A stretch of DNA of 64,000 bases from Streptomyces sp. NBC_00190 (GCF_036203305.1 NZ_CP108131.1:8060001-8124000), one strand, 5' to 3'; shown: positions 27,534 through 36,721, numbered from the stretch's first letter. Notes: a model not told the origin generated them from the sequence alone. Numbers and translations are program-made.

Positions 27534-27575
27534 ACCCCATCCGTGGTACCACAGTTGGGGTACCACGGATGGGGT
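27534..27575. repeat. 17-bp perfect inverted repeat in a divergent promoter region
   Basis: ACCCCATCCGTGGTACC and its exact reverse complement flank the eight-base spacer ACAGTTGG. The element is 158 bp before the GNAT start and 54 bp before the esterase start. It could be an operator for an unlinked regulator, a leader hairpin for the esterase, or a scar of a mobile element end. Confidence 0.75.
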
Positions 27576-27628
27576 GCCGCTGCCGCGGGCGTGAGGCCGT
27601 GGCGGCTGTGATGCGGAGGAGGAGCCCT

Positions 27629-28789
27629 GTGCCTCTCGGCTACCTGTGGACCGTGGTGTTCGTTGCCGCGGGAACGCTGTTCGCCCTCGCCCCGGTGCGC
27701 CGGCCGCGGCCGCTCACCGACCTGAGCTTCCGCATCGGCCTGGTGATCGGCGAGCTGCCGTTCGTCGCCCTGGCCTGGCTCCTGCTCTGGACAGCGGTGG
27801 CCTTCGCCCAGGGAGACGTTGACGGGCCCGGCAGCTGGGCGGCTGTCGCGCTGGCCGTGATCACCGCGGCAGGGCTCGTGCTCGTCGTACGGCGCGGGTT
27901 GCGGGCTCGGACCGAGGTCGAGCGTGCCTTGGCCGAGGGCTTGGGCATCGACTGGCGGGCCGCGATCGCCCCCGACGCGACTGTCGGGCTACGCGGTCAC
28001 AGGACGCTGGCCCGCATCCTGTTCCGGCCGTTCGCCGGCCGCCCGCGCGCCGTGGTTCGGGTGGCGGACCTGCGGTACGGTCCCGGCGGCCGGCGTCACC
28101 AACTGGACGTCTACCACCACCGCGCGCGGCCGTCGGGTGCCCCCGTCCTGATCCACCTGCACGGCGGCAGTTACCGCGGGGGCCGCAAGAGCACCCAGTC
28201 CCTGCCGCTGCTGCACCGGCTCGCGAGCCGCGGCTGGGTGTGCGTCAGCGCCAACTACCGCCTACGGCCGGAGGTCCGGCACCCCGAGCACCTGATCGAC
28301 GCCAAGCGCGTGATCGCCTGGGTTCGCGAGCACGGCCGCGCTTACGGAGCCGACCCCGCGACACTCTTCATGGCGGGCAGTTCGGCCGGTGGCCACATGG
28401 CGGCGCTGGCCGCCCTCACCCCCGGCGACCCGGCTCTCCAGCCGGGCTTCGAGACCGCCGACACCTCGGTCACCGCGGTGATCGGACTGAACGGCTACTA
28501 CGGCCCCTACTACGGCCAGGGACCGGAGTCCTCGCCTTCGGCGCACATCACCGCGGACGCGCCGCCCTTCTTCCTGGTGCACGGCGATCGGGACACCATG
28601 GTGCACGTCGACATCGCCCGACGCTTCGCCGCAGACCTGCGGGAAGCCTCCGTCGGCACCGTGGTGTACGCGGAACTCCCCGGCGCCCAGCACGCCTTCG
28701 ACCTCTTCCACTCGCTGCGCTTCGAGGCGGTCGTGGATGGGGTCGAGGCCTTCGCGGGCTGGGTGATCTCACGCGAGTGGGCGCCCTGA
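27629..28789 (+). CDS. Membrane-anchored alpha/beta-hydrolase (HSL-type esterase)
   Basis: A 386-residue esterase. Three N-terminal membrane helices (TVVFVAAGTLFALAPV, IGELPFVALAWLLLWTAVAF, WAAVALAVITAAGLVLVV) precede a hydrolase domain: oxyanion HLHGGSYRGG, nucleophile elbow GSSAGG, acid FLVHGDRDTMV and His in GAQHAFDLF. This is the hormone-sensitive-lipase type. The frame opens earlier, but GGAGGAGGAG at 27615-27624 lies inside it and precedes GTG 27629, which is therefore chosen. It hydrolyses carboxylic esters at the membrane; the substrate is unknown. Confidence 0.88.
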   Translation: MPLGYLWTVVFVAAGTLFALAPVRRPRPLTDLSFRIGLVIGELPFVALAWLLLWTAVAFAQGDVDGPGSWAAVALAVITAAGLVLVVRRGLRARTEVERALAEGLGIDWRAAIAPDATVGLRGHRTLARILFRPFAGRPRAVVRVADLRYGPGGRRHQLDVYHHRARPSGAPVLIHLHGGSYRGGRKSTQSLPLLHRLASRGWVCVSANYRLRPEVRHPEHLIDAKRVIAWVREHGRAYGADPATLFMAGSSAGGHMAALAALTPGDPALQPGFETADTSVTAVIGLNGYYGPYYGQGPESSPSAHITADAPPFFLVHGDRDTMVHVDIARRFAADLREASVGTVVYAELPGAQHAFDLFHSLRFEAVVDGVEAFAGWVISREWAP

Positions 28790-28931
28790 CCCCCGGCGAC
28801 CCGGGCACCTCGGCTGCGCGTACCCGCCGAAGGGCGGAACCTGCCGCCCTCCCTCCCTGTTCCGCCGCGCCGTTCGAATGCGCAGGGTGGAGTGGCAGTT
28901 AGCGTGGGCGATCCGCCGGAAGGGAGCCCGC

Positions 28932-29999
28932 ATGGATCTTCAGAAGGCGGTCGACGCGCTCGTCGCGTCCGGCGCCGAGAGCGGGCTCCAGGTCGCCGCG
29001 TACCTGCACGGCGAGCCGCTCGCCGAGGCGTACGCGGGCGTGCCAGGGCCCGGGACGCTGATCCACAGCTTCTCCACCGGCAAGGGCTGCACGGCGACCC
29101 TGGTGCACGTGCTCGCTGAGCGCGGTCTGGTCGACTACGACACCCCGGTCGCGCGCTACTGGCCGGAGTTCGGGGCGCACGGAAAGACGGGGATCACCGT
29201 CCGCCACGCCCTGACCCACACCGCCGGGATCCCCCAGCTCCCGCGCTCGCTCACCGTCACCGAGCTGTGCGACTGGGACACCATGTGCGGGATCGTTGCC
29301 GGGGCGCGTCCTCTGTGGGAGCCGGGCTCCGGCAGCGGCTACCACGGCTGGACCTTCGGGTGGATCCTCGGGGAGACCATCCGCCGTGTCACAGGCCTGA
29401 CCCCCGGGCGAGCACTGCGCCAGTACATCGCCGAGCCCCTCGGGATCGCCGACGAGGTGTACTTCGGCCTCCCGGAGTCCGAACTGCCCCGCGTCGCACC
29501 GCTGGTGGAGGGCGGCTGGGAGGTGCATCTGGCCCGCCTCCCGCTGGGCGCGCCCTTCACCCGGCTCGTGGCACCGAACCGGGGAGTGTGGACCACCGCC
29601 GCCCTCGCCAACCGCCCCGCCTACCTGCGGGCCGACCTCCTCGCCTGCGGGACCATGACCGCCCGGGCCGCCGCCCGCATGTACGCGGCGCTGCTGGGCG
29701 AGGTCGACGGGGTCCGGTTGCTGTCGCCGGAGCGGCTGGCGCAAGCCGCGGCGATCGCGGTGGATGGCAAGGACCGGATGCTGGTCAGGCACCACATGAA
29801 GGGGCTCGGCTACTTCCTGGGGATGCCGGCGATGGCCGGCCTGCCGACCTCCTTCGGCCACCACGGCAGCGGCGGCAGCATCGCGTTCGCCGACCGCGAG
29901 CGCGGCCTGTCCTTCGCCCTCACCCGCACCCGCCTGGTCGACCCCGCGAACGCCACGGCCACAGTCCTGGCCGACGACCTTCGCGCGGCCATCGGCTGA
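28932..29999 (+). CDS. Serine hydrolase (class C beta-lactamase-like)
   Basis: A 355-residue cytoplasmic-looking enzyme of the beta-lactamase/EstB/LACTB group; no signal peptide. The nucleophile motif S-x-x-K is SFSTGK (STGK); the second-motif Tyr is in GSGYHGWTFGW; the third motif is HHGSGG (in place of KTG). VRHALTHTAGIP and GITVRHALTH are typical. It is probably an esterase or peptidase rather than a true beta-lactamase. ATG at 28932 follows AAGGGAG. It lies 142 bp after the HSL esterase on the same strand. Confidence 0.88.
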   Translation: MDLQKAVDALVASGAESGLQVAAYLHGEPLAEAYAGVPGPGTLIHSFSTGKGCTATLVHVLAERGLVDYDTPVARYWPEFGAHGKTGITVRHALTHTAGIPQLPRSLTVTELCDWDTMCGIVAGARPLWEPGSGSGYHGWTFGWILGETIRRVTGLTPGRALRQYIAEPLGIADEVYFGLPESELPRVAPLVEGGWEVHLARLPLGAPFTRLVAPNRGVWTTAALANRPAYLRADLLACGTMTARAAARMYAALLGEVDGVRLLSPERLAQAAAIAVDGKDRMLVRHHMKGLGYFLGMPAMAGLPTSFGHHGSGGSIAFADRERGLSFALTRTRLVDPANATATVLADDLRAAIG

Positions 30000-30093
30000 A
30001 GGGTGCCCCCGAGCCCGAGCCCGAGCGGCGCGGCGCGGCGCGCAGCAGGGAACAGCGGCGGAGCATCGGCGGGGAGAATCCGAGCGGGACCCG

Positions 30094-31239
30094 TCAGGGA
30101 CGCCGGCGGGCGTTGAGCCGGGCGGCCTGGCGCGTCAGGTGGTCGCGCTCGGCGAGGTTGGGCGCCTGTCGGGCAGCCTCCGCATAGAGCCGCGCCGCCG
30201 TCGCCAGGTCGCCGTCGCGTTCGTGGAGGTATGCGGCCACCGCGGCGTGGCGGGGCAGTGAGTCGTCCAGCTCCGCGAGCGCCGCCAGGCCCGCGCGCGG
30301 TCCGTCGGCCTCGCCGACGGCCACCGCGCGGTTGAGCCGGACGACCGGGCTGTCGGTCAGGCGCGCGAGCTCGTCGTACCACTCGACGATCTGCACCCAG
30401 TCGGTCTCCTCGGCGGTGGGCGCGTCGGCGTGGAGTGCCGCGATGGCGGCCTGGGCCTGGAACTCGCCCAGCCGGTCGCGGGCGAGGGCGGTCCGCAGGA
30501 TGTCGACACCCCCGGTGATCGATTCGGTGTCCCACCGGGTGCGGTCCTGCTCGGCGAGCGGCACCAGGCTGCCGTCGGGCGCGATCCGGGTGGCGCGCCG
30601 GGCGTTGTGGAGCAGCATGAGGGCGAGCAGCCCCGACACCTCGGGGTGGTCGATCGCGGTCGCGAGCTGCCGGGTGAGCCGGATGGCCTCGGCGGCGAGG
30701 TCGACGTCGCCGGAGTAGCCCTCGTTGAAGACCAGGTAGAGGACGCGCAGCACGGTGGCGACGTCGCCGGGCCGGTCGAACCGCACGCCGGAGACGGTGC
30801 GCTTGGCCCGGCTGATGCGCTGCGCCATGGTCGCCTCGGGCACCAGGTAGGCCTGGGCGATCTGGCGGGTGGTCAGCCCGCCGACGGCGCGCAGCGTGAG
30901 CGCCACCGCGGACGACGGTGTCAGCGACGGGTGGGCGCACAGGAAGTAGAGCTGGAGCGTGTCGTCCACCGCGGGCGCGGGCCCGGGCGCCGGCTCCTCG
31001 TCGACGAGATCCTCCCGGCGGCGGCGCGCCGTGTCTGCCCTGGTCGCGTCGAGGAACCGGCGCCAGGCCACGGTCACCAGCCAGCCCTTCGGGTCCCGCG
31101 GCGGATCGGCGGGCCAGACGCGGACCGCCTCGACCAGCGCGTCCTGTACGGCGTCCTCGGCCGCCGCGAAGTCGGCTCCGCGGCGGACGAGGATCCCGAG
31201 CACGCTCGGCGTGAGGCTCCGGAGCAGGGCCTCGTTCAT
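30094..31239 (-). CDS. ECF42-type RNA polymerase sigma factor with C-terminal TPR-like domain
   Basis: A 381-residue sigma factor. Region 2 (GADFAAAEDAVQDALVEAVRVWP, GWLVTVAWRRFLDATRAD) and region 4 (SAVALTLRAVGGLTTRQIA, VPEATMAQRISRAKR) are followed by a 200-residue helical extension with TPR-like repeats (DWVQIVEWYDELARLTDS, VVRLNRAVAVGEADGP, AAVAAYLHERDGDLATAARLYAEA). Together with the DGPF gene just upstream this defines ECF42, which has no classical anti-sigma; the C-terminal part is needed for activity. ATG at 31239 is eight bases after the DGPF stop; GTG at 31251 would overlap it by four. Confidence 0.9.
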   Translation of the reverse strand: MNEALLRSLTPSVLGILVRRGADFAAAEDAVQDALVEAVRVWPADPPRDPKGWLVTVAWRRFLDATRADTARRRREDLVDEEPAPGPAPAVDDTLQLYFLCAHPSLTPSSAVALTLRAVGGLTTRQIAQAYLVPEATMAQRISRAKRTVSGVRFDRPGDVATVLRVLYLVFNEGYSGDVDLAAEAIRLTRQLATAIDHPEVSGLLALMLLHNARRATRIAPDGSLVPLAEQDRTRWDTESITGGVDILRTALARDRLGEFQAQAAIAALHADAPTAEETDWVQIVEWYDELARLTDSPVVRLNRAVAVGEADGPRAGLAALAELDDSLPRHAAVAAYLHERDGDLATAARLYAEAARQAPNLAERDHLTRQAARLNARRRP

Positions 31240-31247
31240 CGGAGAGG

Positions 31248-31655
31248 TCACTCCGTGATGGTGGGCGGCTCGGCGAGGAAGGGGCGCAACTCGAGCCACT
31301 CGTGGATCGGCTTCCCGCCCGCCCCGGGGGCGGCCGACAGCTCCCCGGCCAGCTCGACGGCGCGCTCGTAGCCGTCGACGTCGATCACCATCCAGCCGGC
31401 GATGAGGTCCTTCGTCTCGGCGAACGGGCCGTCGGTGACCGGCGGGCGGCCCTCACCGTCGTACCGGACCCAGCGCCCCTCAGGAGCGAGCGCCTGGCCG
31501 TCGACGAACTCGCCGGTCCCCTCGAGCCGTGCCGCGAAGTCGTTCATGTACTGCACGTGCGCCGAGATCTCCTCAGGCGTCCACTGGTCCATGGGCACGT
31601 CGTTGACCGGAGCCGGGGCGCCGCGGTAGTGCTTGAGCAGCAAGTACTTGGCCAT
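31248..31655 (-). CDS. YCII-related DGPF domain protein
   Basis: A 135-residue ferredoxin-like protein of the YCII family. The hallmark is VTDGPFAETKDLIAGW, preceded by YLLLKHYRGAP and followed by EVRP-like WLELRPFLAEP. ATG at 31655 lies after GGAGAACC. DGPF genes are regularly linked to ECF42 sigma factors in actinobacteria, where the protein is usually a regulon member or partner. Here it is the first gene of the operon with the sigma gene eight bases behind it. Confidence 0.9.
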   Translation of the reverse strand: MAKYLLLKHYRGAPAPVNDVPMDQWTPEEISAHVQYMNDFAARLEGTGEFVDGQALAPEGRWVRYDGEGRPPVTDGPFAETKDLIAGWMVIDVDGYERAVELAGELSAAPGAGGKPIHEWLELRPFLAEPPTITE

Positions 31656-31853
31656 GGTGGTTCTCCTCGGTGCTGGTGCGACCCATTGTGGTCGCGTTCA
31701 CTGCTGGGACGGAGCCAGCCACGGTTTCTCGACATGGTCGGCCGCATCTTTTTTGGCGCTCGTCGACGATCCTGGGGGAGCCGTCTCGCGGGCCGGGGCA
31801 TCTGCCCGGATGTCCCTTAGGGGGAGCAGTGTCGATCAAAAGGGGACGTATCG

Positions 31854-32350
31854 GTGACATACAACTTGCTTACCGTCGCGGCCGTCAGCCCCGAGACCAT
31901 GGCCGTCGCCATTGCCGGCAGCCTCGGTGTCGCGGTCGGTGATGTGGACGTGGCCGATTCTGACGGCGACCCCGGCCTCCGTAACCCGACCTCTATCGAG
32001 AACGGCTGGAAGCCCGCGACGAACTCGCCGCCATCGGTGCCCGCCTGCCAGGCAACGTCACCGAGCTGCTCGACGGAGCACTGGAGGAATTGGACAGGCG
32101 GTTCGCCGCAGCAACAGGGGAAGACCCGTCGGGGAGCCTGCGCAGGGAACTGACCGGCGCGCCCGCGGATACGACCCCAGCCGGCTGGTGGTGGCATCGC
32201 CGCCCGGATCCCACACCCACAGCGGACACGGCTCCGGCCCGGGCACGCAGCGACGGGCCGTCGTCGCTGCGCGAGGAGGTTGTCAGTCCACAGAGGACGA
32301 CAAAAACAAAAGGCAAGGAGCTCCAACTCCTCGCCACTATCAACCTATAG
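31854..32350 (+). pseudogene. Chimeric remnant of two hypothetical genes
   Basis: From GTG 31854, after AAAGGGGAC, the frame gives a well-formed N-terminus (LLTVAAVSPETMAVAIAG, VGDVDVADSDGDPGLRN). At about 31990 the coding pattern jumps to another frame: LYRERLEARDELAAIGAR, GNVTELLDGALEELDRRFAA, GWWWHRRPDP, and ends at 32350. The two halves do not look like parts of one family and are out of frame, so a deletion probably joined the start of one gene to the end of another. No function is expected. Confidence 0.6.
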
Positions 32351-32437
32351 CGCACAGGGGGGCTTGCGGCAAGACCCGGGTCGTACCGCAGAATCGTCGG
32401 CCCAGAGCCGGAATCTGCAGAAATGGGGAGATGTGCA

Positions 32438-33652
32438 GTGCGTGTGCTGTTGTCGACGTGGGGGTCGCGCGGGGACGTCGAACCGCTGGCGGGACTGGCC
32501 GTGGCGTTGCGGGAGTTCGGTGCGGATGCGCTGGTGTGCGCGCCGCCGGACGAGGAGTTCGCGGAGCTGCTGGCGCGGGTCGGCGTGCCGCTGGTGCCGC
32601 TCGGCCCGACGGTGCGCTCGGTGGTCGCCGGTACGAAGCCGCCGACTGCGGAAGACGCGTTCCGGCTCGCTCCCGAGCTGGTCGCCGCGCGGTTCAACAC
32701 GCTCACCGGGGCGGCGGAAGGGTGTGACGCGGTGCTGGCGACCGGCCTGATGCCGGCTGGCGCACGGGACGTGGCCGAGAAGCTGGGCATCCCCTACGTG
32801 TTCGCGTGCTTCCACATCTTCGGACTGCCGTCGCGGCACTTCCGTCCGGGGGCACGACCGGGCATGCAGTCCCCGCAGGACGAGACCGACAACCGCGTGC
32901 TGTGGGAGCAGGACGCCCAGAGGGTGAACGCGTTGTACGGCGAGGCGCTGGGCAGTCATCGGGCGGCGATCGGCCTGCCGCCGGTGGACAGCGTCCGCGA
33001 CCACGTCTTCACCGGCCGGCCGTGGCTGGCGGCCGACGCGAGGCTGTGCCCGTCGCAGGGCATGACCGACCTCGACATCGTGCAGACCGGGGCGTGGATC
33101 CTGCCCGACGGCCGTCCGCTCCCGGAGGGGCTGGAGGCGTTCCTGGGCGCGGGCGCACCACCGGTGTACGTGGGTTTCGGCAGCATGGCCGCACATGCCC
33201 CGAAGGGCATCGCCCGGGTGGCCATCGAAGCGAGCCGCGCGCAAGGCCGCCGCGTACTCCTCGCCCGCGGCTGGGCGGACCTGGCCCCGATCGACGACGC
33301 CGACGACTGCTTCGTCGTCGGCGAGGTCAACCAGCAGGAACTGTTCCGCCGGGTGGCCGCCGTGGTGCACCACGGCGGCGCGGGCACCACGACGACGGCG
33401 GCCCGGGCCGGCGCGCCTCAGCTGGTCGTCCCCCGGATCGCGGACCAGCCCTACTGGGCCGCCCGGGTGGCCGAGCTGGGCATCGGTGCGGCGCACGAAG
33501 GCCCGACGCCGACCTTCGAGTCCCTGTCCGCCGCGCTCACCACGGCCCTGGCCCCCGAGACCCGAGTACGGGCGAGGGGCGTGGCCGGCATGATCCGCGC
33601 CGACGGCGCGACGGTGGCCGCGAAACTGCTGCTCGACGCAGTCAGCCGGTAA
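32438..33652 (+). CDS. GT1-family glycosyltransferase (vancomycin Gtf-like)
   Basis: A 404-residue GT-B transferase. N-terminal VRVLLSTWGSRGDVEPLAGLA is the acceptor-domain start of Gtf-like enzymes. PPVYVGFGSM opens the donor domain; VVGEVNQQELFRRVAAVVHHGGAGTTTTAARAGAP carries the nucleotide-sugar motif with HHGGAGTT, and PRIADQPYWAARVAELGIG follows. It transfers a sugar from an NDP donor to a hydrophobic acceptor such as a glycopeptide, sterol or macrolide. GTG 32438 is chosen (GGGGAG seven bases upstream) over ATG 32423. No sugar-pathway genes adjoin it, so it may serve detoxification. Confidence 0.9.
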   Translation: MRVLLSTWGSRGDVEPLAGLAVALREFGADALVCAPPDEEFAELLARVGVPLVPLGPTVRSVVAGTKPPTAEDAFRLAPELVAARFNTLTGAAEGCDAVLATGLMPAGARDVAEKLGIPYVFACFHIFGLPSRHFRPGARPGMQSPQDETDNRVLWEQDAQRVNALYGEALGSHRAAIGLPPVDSVRDHVFTGRPWLAADARLCPSQGMTDLDIVQTGAWILPDGRPLPEGLEAFLGAGAPPVYVGFGSMAAHAPKGIARVAIEASRAQGRRVLLARGWADLAPIDDADDCFVVGEVNQQELFRRVAAVVHHGGAGTTTTAARAGAPQLVVPRIADQPYWAARVAELGIGAAHEGPTPTFESLSAALTTALAPETRVRARGVAGMIRADGATVAAKLLLDAVSR

Positions 33653-33746
33653 AGGCGGTGTCCCCGCCGCCTGCTTGACCTGAAGTCGGGTTGAGGTCCT
33701 ACCGTCGACGGCGTTGATCACCGTCTGATGACAGGGGGACGAGCTC

Positions 33747-34643
33747 GTGCATCTCGGTACTGGAGCCACTTTCGGCCGGGCACTCGTACTGGGCCCAGGA
33801 GGCCTGGTCGGTACGGCATGGATGGCCGGGCTGGCCGCCGGACTGCGCCGCGGTGGGGTGGATCTCGGCGAAGCCGACCTGACCATCGGCACGTCGGCCG
33901 GTGCGATTGTCGGCGCGCTGCTGGCCACCGGTCAGGACCTCGACCGGCTTGCCGCCCCGGCGCGCCGGCCGGGTCCGGCGGCGCCACGGCGTGAGGTGGA
34001 TGCCGCCGTGATGGGTTCCGTGTTCGCCGTGCTCGGTGAAGAGGGGCTGGATCCCGGGGAGGCCCGGCGCCGGGTCGGCCGGATCGCGCTCGACCACGCC
34101 GGTTCCGACGACGAACGGGCGCTGCTCGCGGCGCGGGGCGCCCTGATCGGCTCGACCACCTGGCCGGACCGGCAGCTGATGCTCACCGCGGTGGACGCGG
34201 CCACGGGTGAGCCCGTTGTGTGGGACCGCACGAGCGGCGTGCCGCTGGTGCACGCGGTGGCCGCGAGCAGCGCCTTTCCCGGGGCCGAGCCGCCTGTCGC
34301 CGTCCAGGGGCGGCGGTACATGGACGGCGCCCTGCGCGCGGGGACGAACGCGGATCTCGCGGCCGGTGCCCACACGTTGGTCGTCGTAGAGCCGTTGGCA
34401 CACGTATTTCCCCGGGAGCAGCTTGAGCAGCAGCTGGCAGCCGTCGGGGCGTGGGCTGTTGTGACCGTCGGTCCGGATCCGGATGCGGTGCGGGCTTTCG
34501 GTTCCGACCTGCAGGACAGGGCGAACTGGGAACCGGCGTACCGGGCGGGTCTTGGCCAAGCGACCGCCACCGTCGAACGGCTGCGCCCCGTGTGGAAGGC
34601 CGAAGCGGAAGCCGCCGCTGAAGCCCACTGGCCAACCCGCTGA
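33747..34643 (+). CDS. Patatin-like phospholipase family protein
   Basis: A 298-residue cytoplasmic lipase. The glycine-rich oxyanion loop is ALVLGPGGLVGTAW; the nucleophile Ser50 is in GTSAGA, and the dyad Asp193 is in YMDGALRAG (DGA/G motif). AASSAFPGAEPPV lies between, as usual. Patatins cleave acyl chains from phospholipids or glycolipids. GTG at 33747 follows GGGGGACGAG. All catalytic residues are present. It is 94 bp behind the glycosyltransferase gene, in the same direction. Confidence 0.9.
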   Translation: MHLGTGATFGRALVLGPGGLVGTAWMAGLAAGLRRGGVDLGEADLTIGTSAGAIVGALLATGQDLDRLAAPARRPGPAAPRREVDAAVMGSVFAVLGEEGLDPGEARRRVGRIALDHAGSDDERALLAARGALIGSTTWPDRQLMLTAVDAATGEPVVWDRTSGVPLVHAVAASSAFPGAEPPVAVQGRRYMDGALRAGTNADLAAGAHTLVVVEPLAHVFPREQLEQQLAAVGAWAVVTVGPDPDAVRAFGSDLQDRANWEPAYRAGLGQATATVERLRPVWKAEAEAAAEAHWPTR

Positions 34644-34819
34644 TCAGCAGCGGCACGTGCAGCAGGTGGCACTGCGCACCTACGTACTGCTGCCTCGGAG
34701 GTACGACGACCGGAAGGTCCTGCCGCCGGGGTGGCAGGCGAGGCGGATGGTGCGGTCTGGCCGTCGGCTACGACTGGACCGCCACCATCTTCATCCGGTC
34801 AGCGAGGTGAACCGAAAGC

Positions 34820-36073
34820 CTAGGCGTCGTCCTTCGGCGTGATGCGGGTGGCCGTCGTGTCCTTGTTGTTCTCCTTGTTTGGGTCCGCGTCGTCGCCGAA
34901 CACCCTGGCGGTGTTCTTCACGGTGGTGGGCTTCGAGACGTTGGCCGCGGTGCCGGTCACCTCGACCTCCACACGGTCGCCCTTCGGCAGCGGACCACCC
35001 GTGCAGGAGAGGATGCCGTCGGTGATCTCGCACCCTTCGGTCGGCGTGGTGGGCGTCAGGATCTTCGCGGGGATGTCGTCGATCAGCGACCAGCCGGAGG
35101 AGTCGTGCTTCCCCAGGTTCTTCACGGTGATGCGATAGCTGACTTCGCTGCCCGCCTCGACGCTCTTGGGGCCGTGCTTGTGCACAGCCAGGTCGGCGGA
35201 CGAGTCGAGGAAGCAGGAGGTGGCGTCGAGGTTCGTCGCCGGGGTCGTGGTCTGCGTCGACAGCACGGTGAACCAGGGGTTGGAACCGGTCGCATTCTTC
35301 ACGTGGACTCGGATGAGCTGTCCGGAATTGCGGAAGAATCCGAGGTCGCCGTTGCCGTACGTGAAGACGCCGCCGAAGTCCTCGCCGCCCGGAAGAACAC
35401 CCGGGAAGAAGTCCACGCTCTCATTGGCGATGTCGATCCGCGTGATGGCACCGTCGTCGGTTGAGCCCCACAGGAATCCGTCACGGAACGCGATGTCGAA
35501 GACGTCGAGTTCCGGGTCGGCCAGCTCCGGGACATCGATGACACCCGTGACGGAGCGGGAGGTGACGTCGATCCGGTAGATCTGGCCCGTGTTGTCGGCC
35601 AGGACGTAGTAGTTGCCCTCGTCGTCGAACGTTCCCGAGATGTAGAGGGCGGGCGGCAGGCCGGCAATGGCACCGAGGTTGGTGAAGTCTCCATTGCGGT
35701 CGAAGCGGACCAGGTCGTTGTTCGCGTTGCCGAACGTGGTCCCGTAGAGGTACCGATCGTCCGGGTTCACGCCGATGGCGTTGTAGAGGAACGGTGTCGG
35801 GTCGCCCAGCGGCGTGAACTGGACGGTTCCGGGCCCTCTGTCGGCGGTGTAGAGCTGGTCCGGGTCACCGAACGAGACGTAGACCTGTCCGTCGCACGCA
35901 ACGCCGTCTCGATCGGGACGCTGCTGCGCGACAGCCGCCGCAGGAGCCGGGACGGCACCGGCCGGTGACGCCGGCAGGCTGGAAGCGAGCCCGGCGACGA
36001 TCCCCACTGCGCCCAGCGCGGAAAGCGTACGCAGCCGCCGCTTTCCGCCGTTCGCGTTTGTTCCTCGAATCAC
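34820..36073 (-). CDS. Secreted beta-propeller-like protein with C-terminal DUF11 domain
   Basis: A 417-residue exported protein. The signal peptide is KRRLRTLSALGAVGIVAGLASSLPASPAGA. Residues about 65-280 are a DUF6923-like propeller with repeats such as QLYTADRGPGTVQFTPLG, YNAIGVNPDDRYLYG, QIYRIDVTSRS and DIAFRDGFLWGSTDDG. The last 110 residues are a DUF11 Ig-like domain (ADLAVHKHGPKSVEAGSEVSY, TVKNTARVFGDDADPNKENN). No sortase motif or anchor, so it is probably released. GTG 36073 has AAAGG nine bases upstream; ATG 36097 adds eight residues. Role unknown, possibly adhesion. Confidence 0.85.
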   Translation of the reverse strand: MIRGTNANGGKRRLRTLSALGAVGIVAGLASSLPASPAGAVPAPAAAVAQQRPDRDGVACDGQVYVSFGDPDQLYTADRGPGTVQFTPLGDPTPFLYNAIGVNPDDRYLYGTTFGNANNDLVRFDRNGDFTNLGAIAGLPPALYISGTFDDEGNYYVLADNTGQIYRIDVTSRSVTGVIDVPELADPELDVFDIAFRDGFLWGSTDDGAITRIDIANESVDFFPGVLPGGEDFGGVFTYGNGDLGFFRNSGQLIRVHVKNATGSNPWFTVLSTQTTTPATNLDATSCFLDSSADLAVHKHGPKSVEAGSEVSYRITVKNLGKHDSSGWSLIDDIPAKILTPTTPTEGCEITDGILSCTGGPLPKGDRVEVEVTGTAANVSKPTTVKNTARVFGDDADPNKENNKDTTATRITPKDDA

Positions 36074-36367
36074 GAAGATGCACCTTTCGCTGCTCATGGC
36101 AGACAGGGCCCCAAGACGGAGGACCCGTGTGTGCCGGATGTGACGGACATAGACCAGCACAAGGGATGTCGGGTCGGATATCGTGGCTCCGGCTTCGGTA
36201 ATGATTTCGCTCGAATGCGCCATGACAATGCGTGGGCGAAATCTTTCAGATCATCAGAACGTCGGCCCAGCCGCGCCGTTGACCGACGCGCAGGGTGGAA
36301 TCGTGCCGCGCGGTGATCCGTTTGAGAGGACCTGGCCGGCTCCGGACCGTGATGACCCCGGCTGGGG

Positions 36368-36703
36368 TTGCCGGTGGTGCGGCGTCCGCTGTCGGGGTAC
36401 ACGGTCTCGTCCCTGGTCGACGGCATGGCCGTGGTCGACGTCGGCCGGCTGGCGGTGGAGCCGGCACCCGCTGACGGCCGCGGTATGTGGGTGGCGCTCG
36501 CGGCAGCTGCCTACGCCCTCCCCGGCGCGGCCGGTGCGGTACTGCTCAACCGCCTCCTGCGCGGACTCCGTCGAGCTCGGCTCGCCACTTGGGACGCGCT
36601 GCTGCGCGCCCGCGCGCTCGGCGTGATCCCGCTCGCCCAATCGCCCGGGAAGTTGACATCCTCGGCGCTCGCGAATTACCTTCGCCATTACTTAAGGATG
36701 TAA
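36368..36703 (+). pseudogene. N-terminal remnant of an MFS transporter
   Basis: The frame reads RRPLSGYTVSSLVDGMAVV, then LWVALAAAAYALPGAAGAVLLNRLLRG and ARLATWDALLRARALGVIPLAQ. These are the first two and a half helices and the A-motif loop of a major-facilitator drug-exporter. After about 36650 the coding stops and the DNA becomes AT-richer. No start with ribosome site is visible. The remaining 300 residues are missing, so it is a relic. Confidence 0.65.
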
Positions 36704-36721
36704 ACCATCTATTTACTTAAG
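36688..36721. promoter_or_regulatory. Two direct TTACTTAAG repeats, possible operator/promoter
   Basis: TTACTTAAG occurs at 36688-36696 and 36713-36721, 25 bp apart, each containing the palindrome CTTAAG. They lie in a strikingly AT-rich island 45-78 bp before the mycothiol-enzyme start. A TTGACA box is at 36653-36658. A MarR- or TetR-type operator is possible. Confidence 0.5.

Noticed and set aside
28932..29999. True beta-lactamase resistance gene
   Set aside because: No signal peptide and the KTG motif is HHG; the family is mostly esterases or peptidases.
30006..30026. Short CCCGAG triplet-like repeat after the serine hydrolase
   Set aside because: Only three copies and no dyad; too short to support a function.
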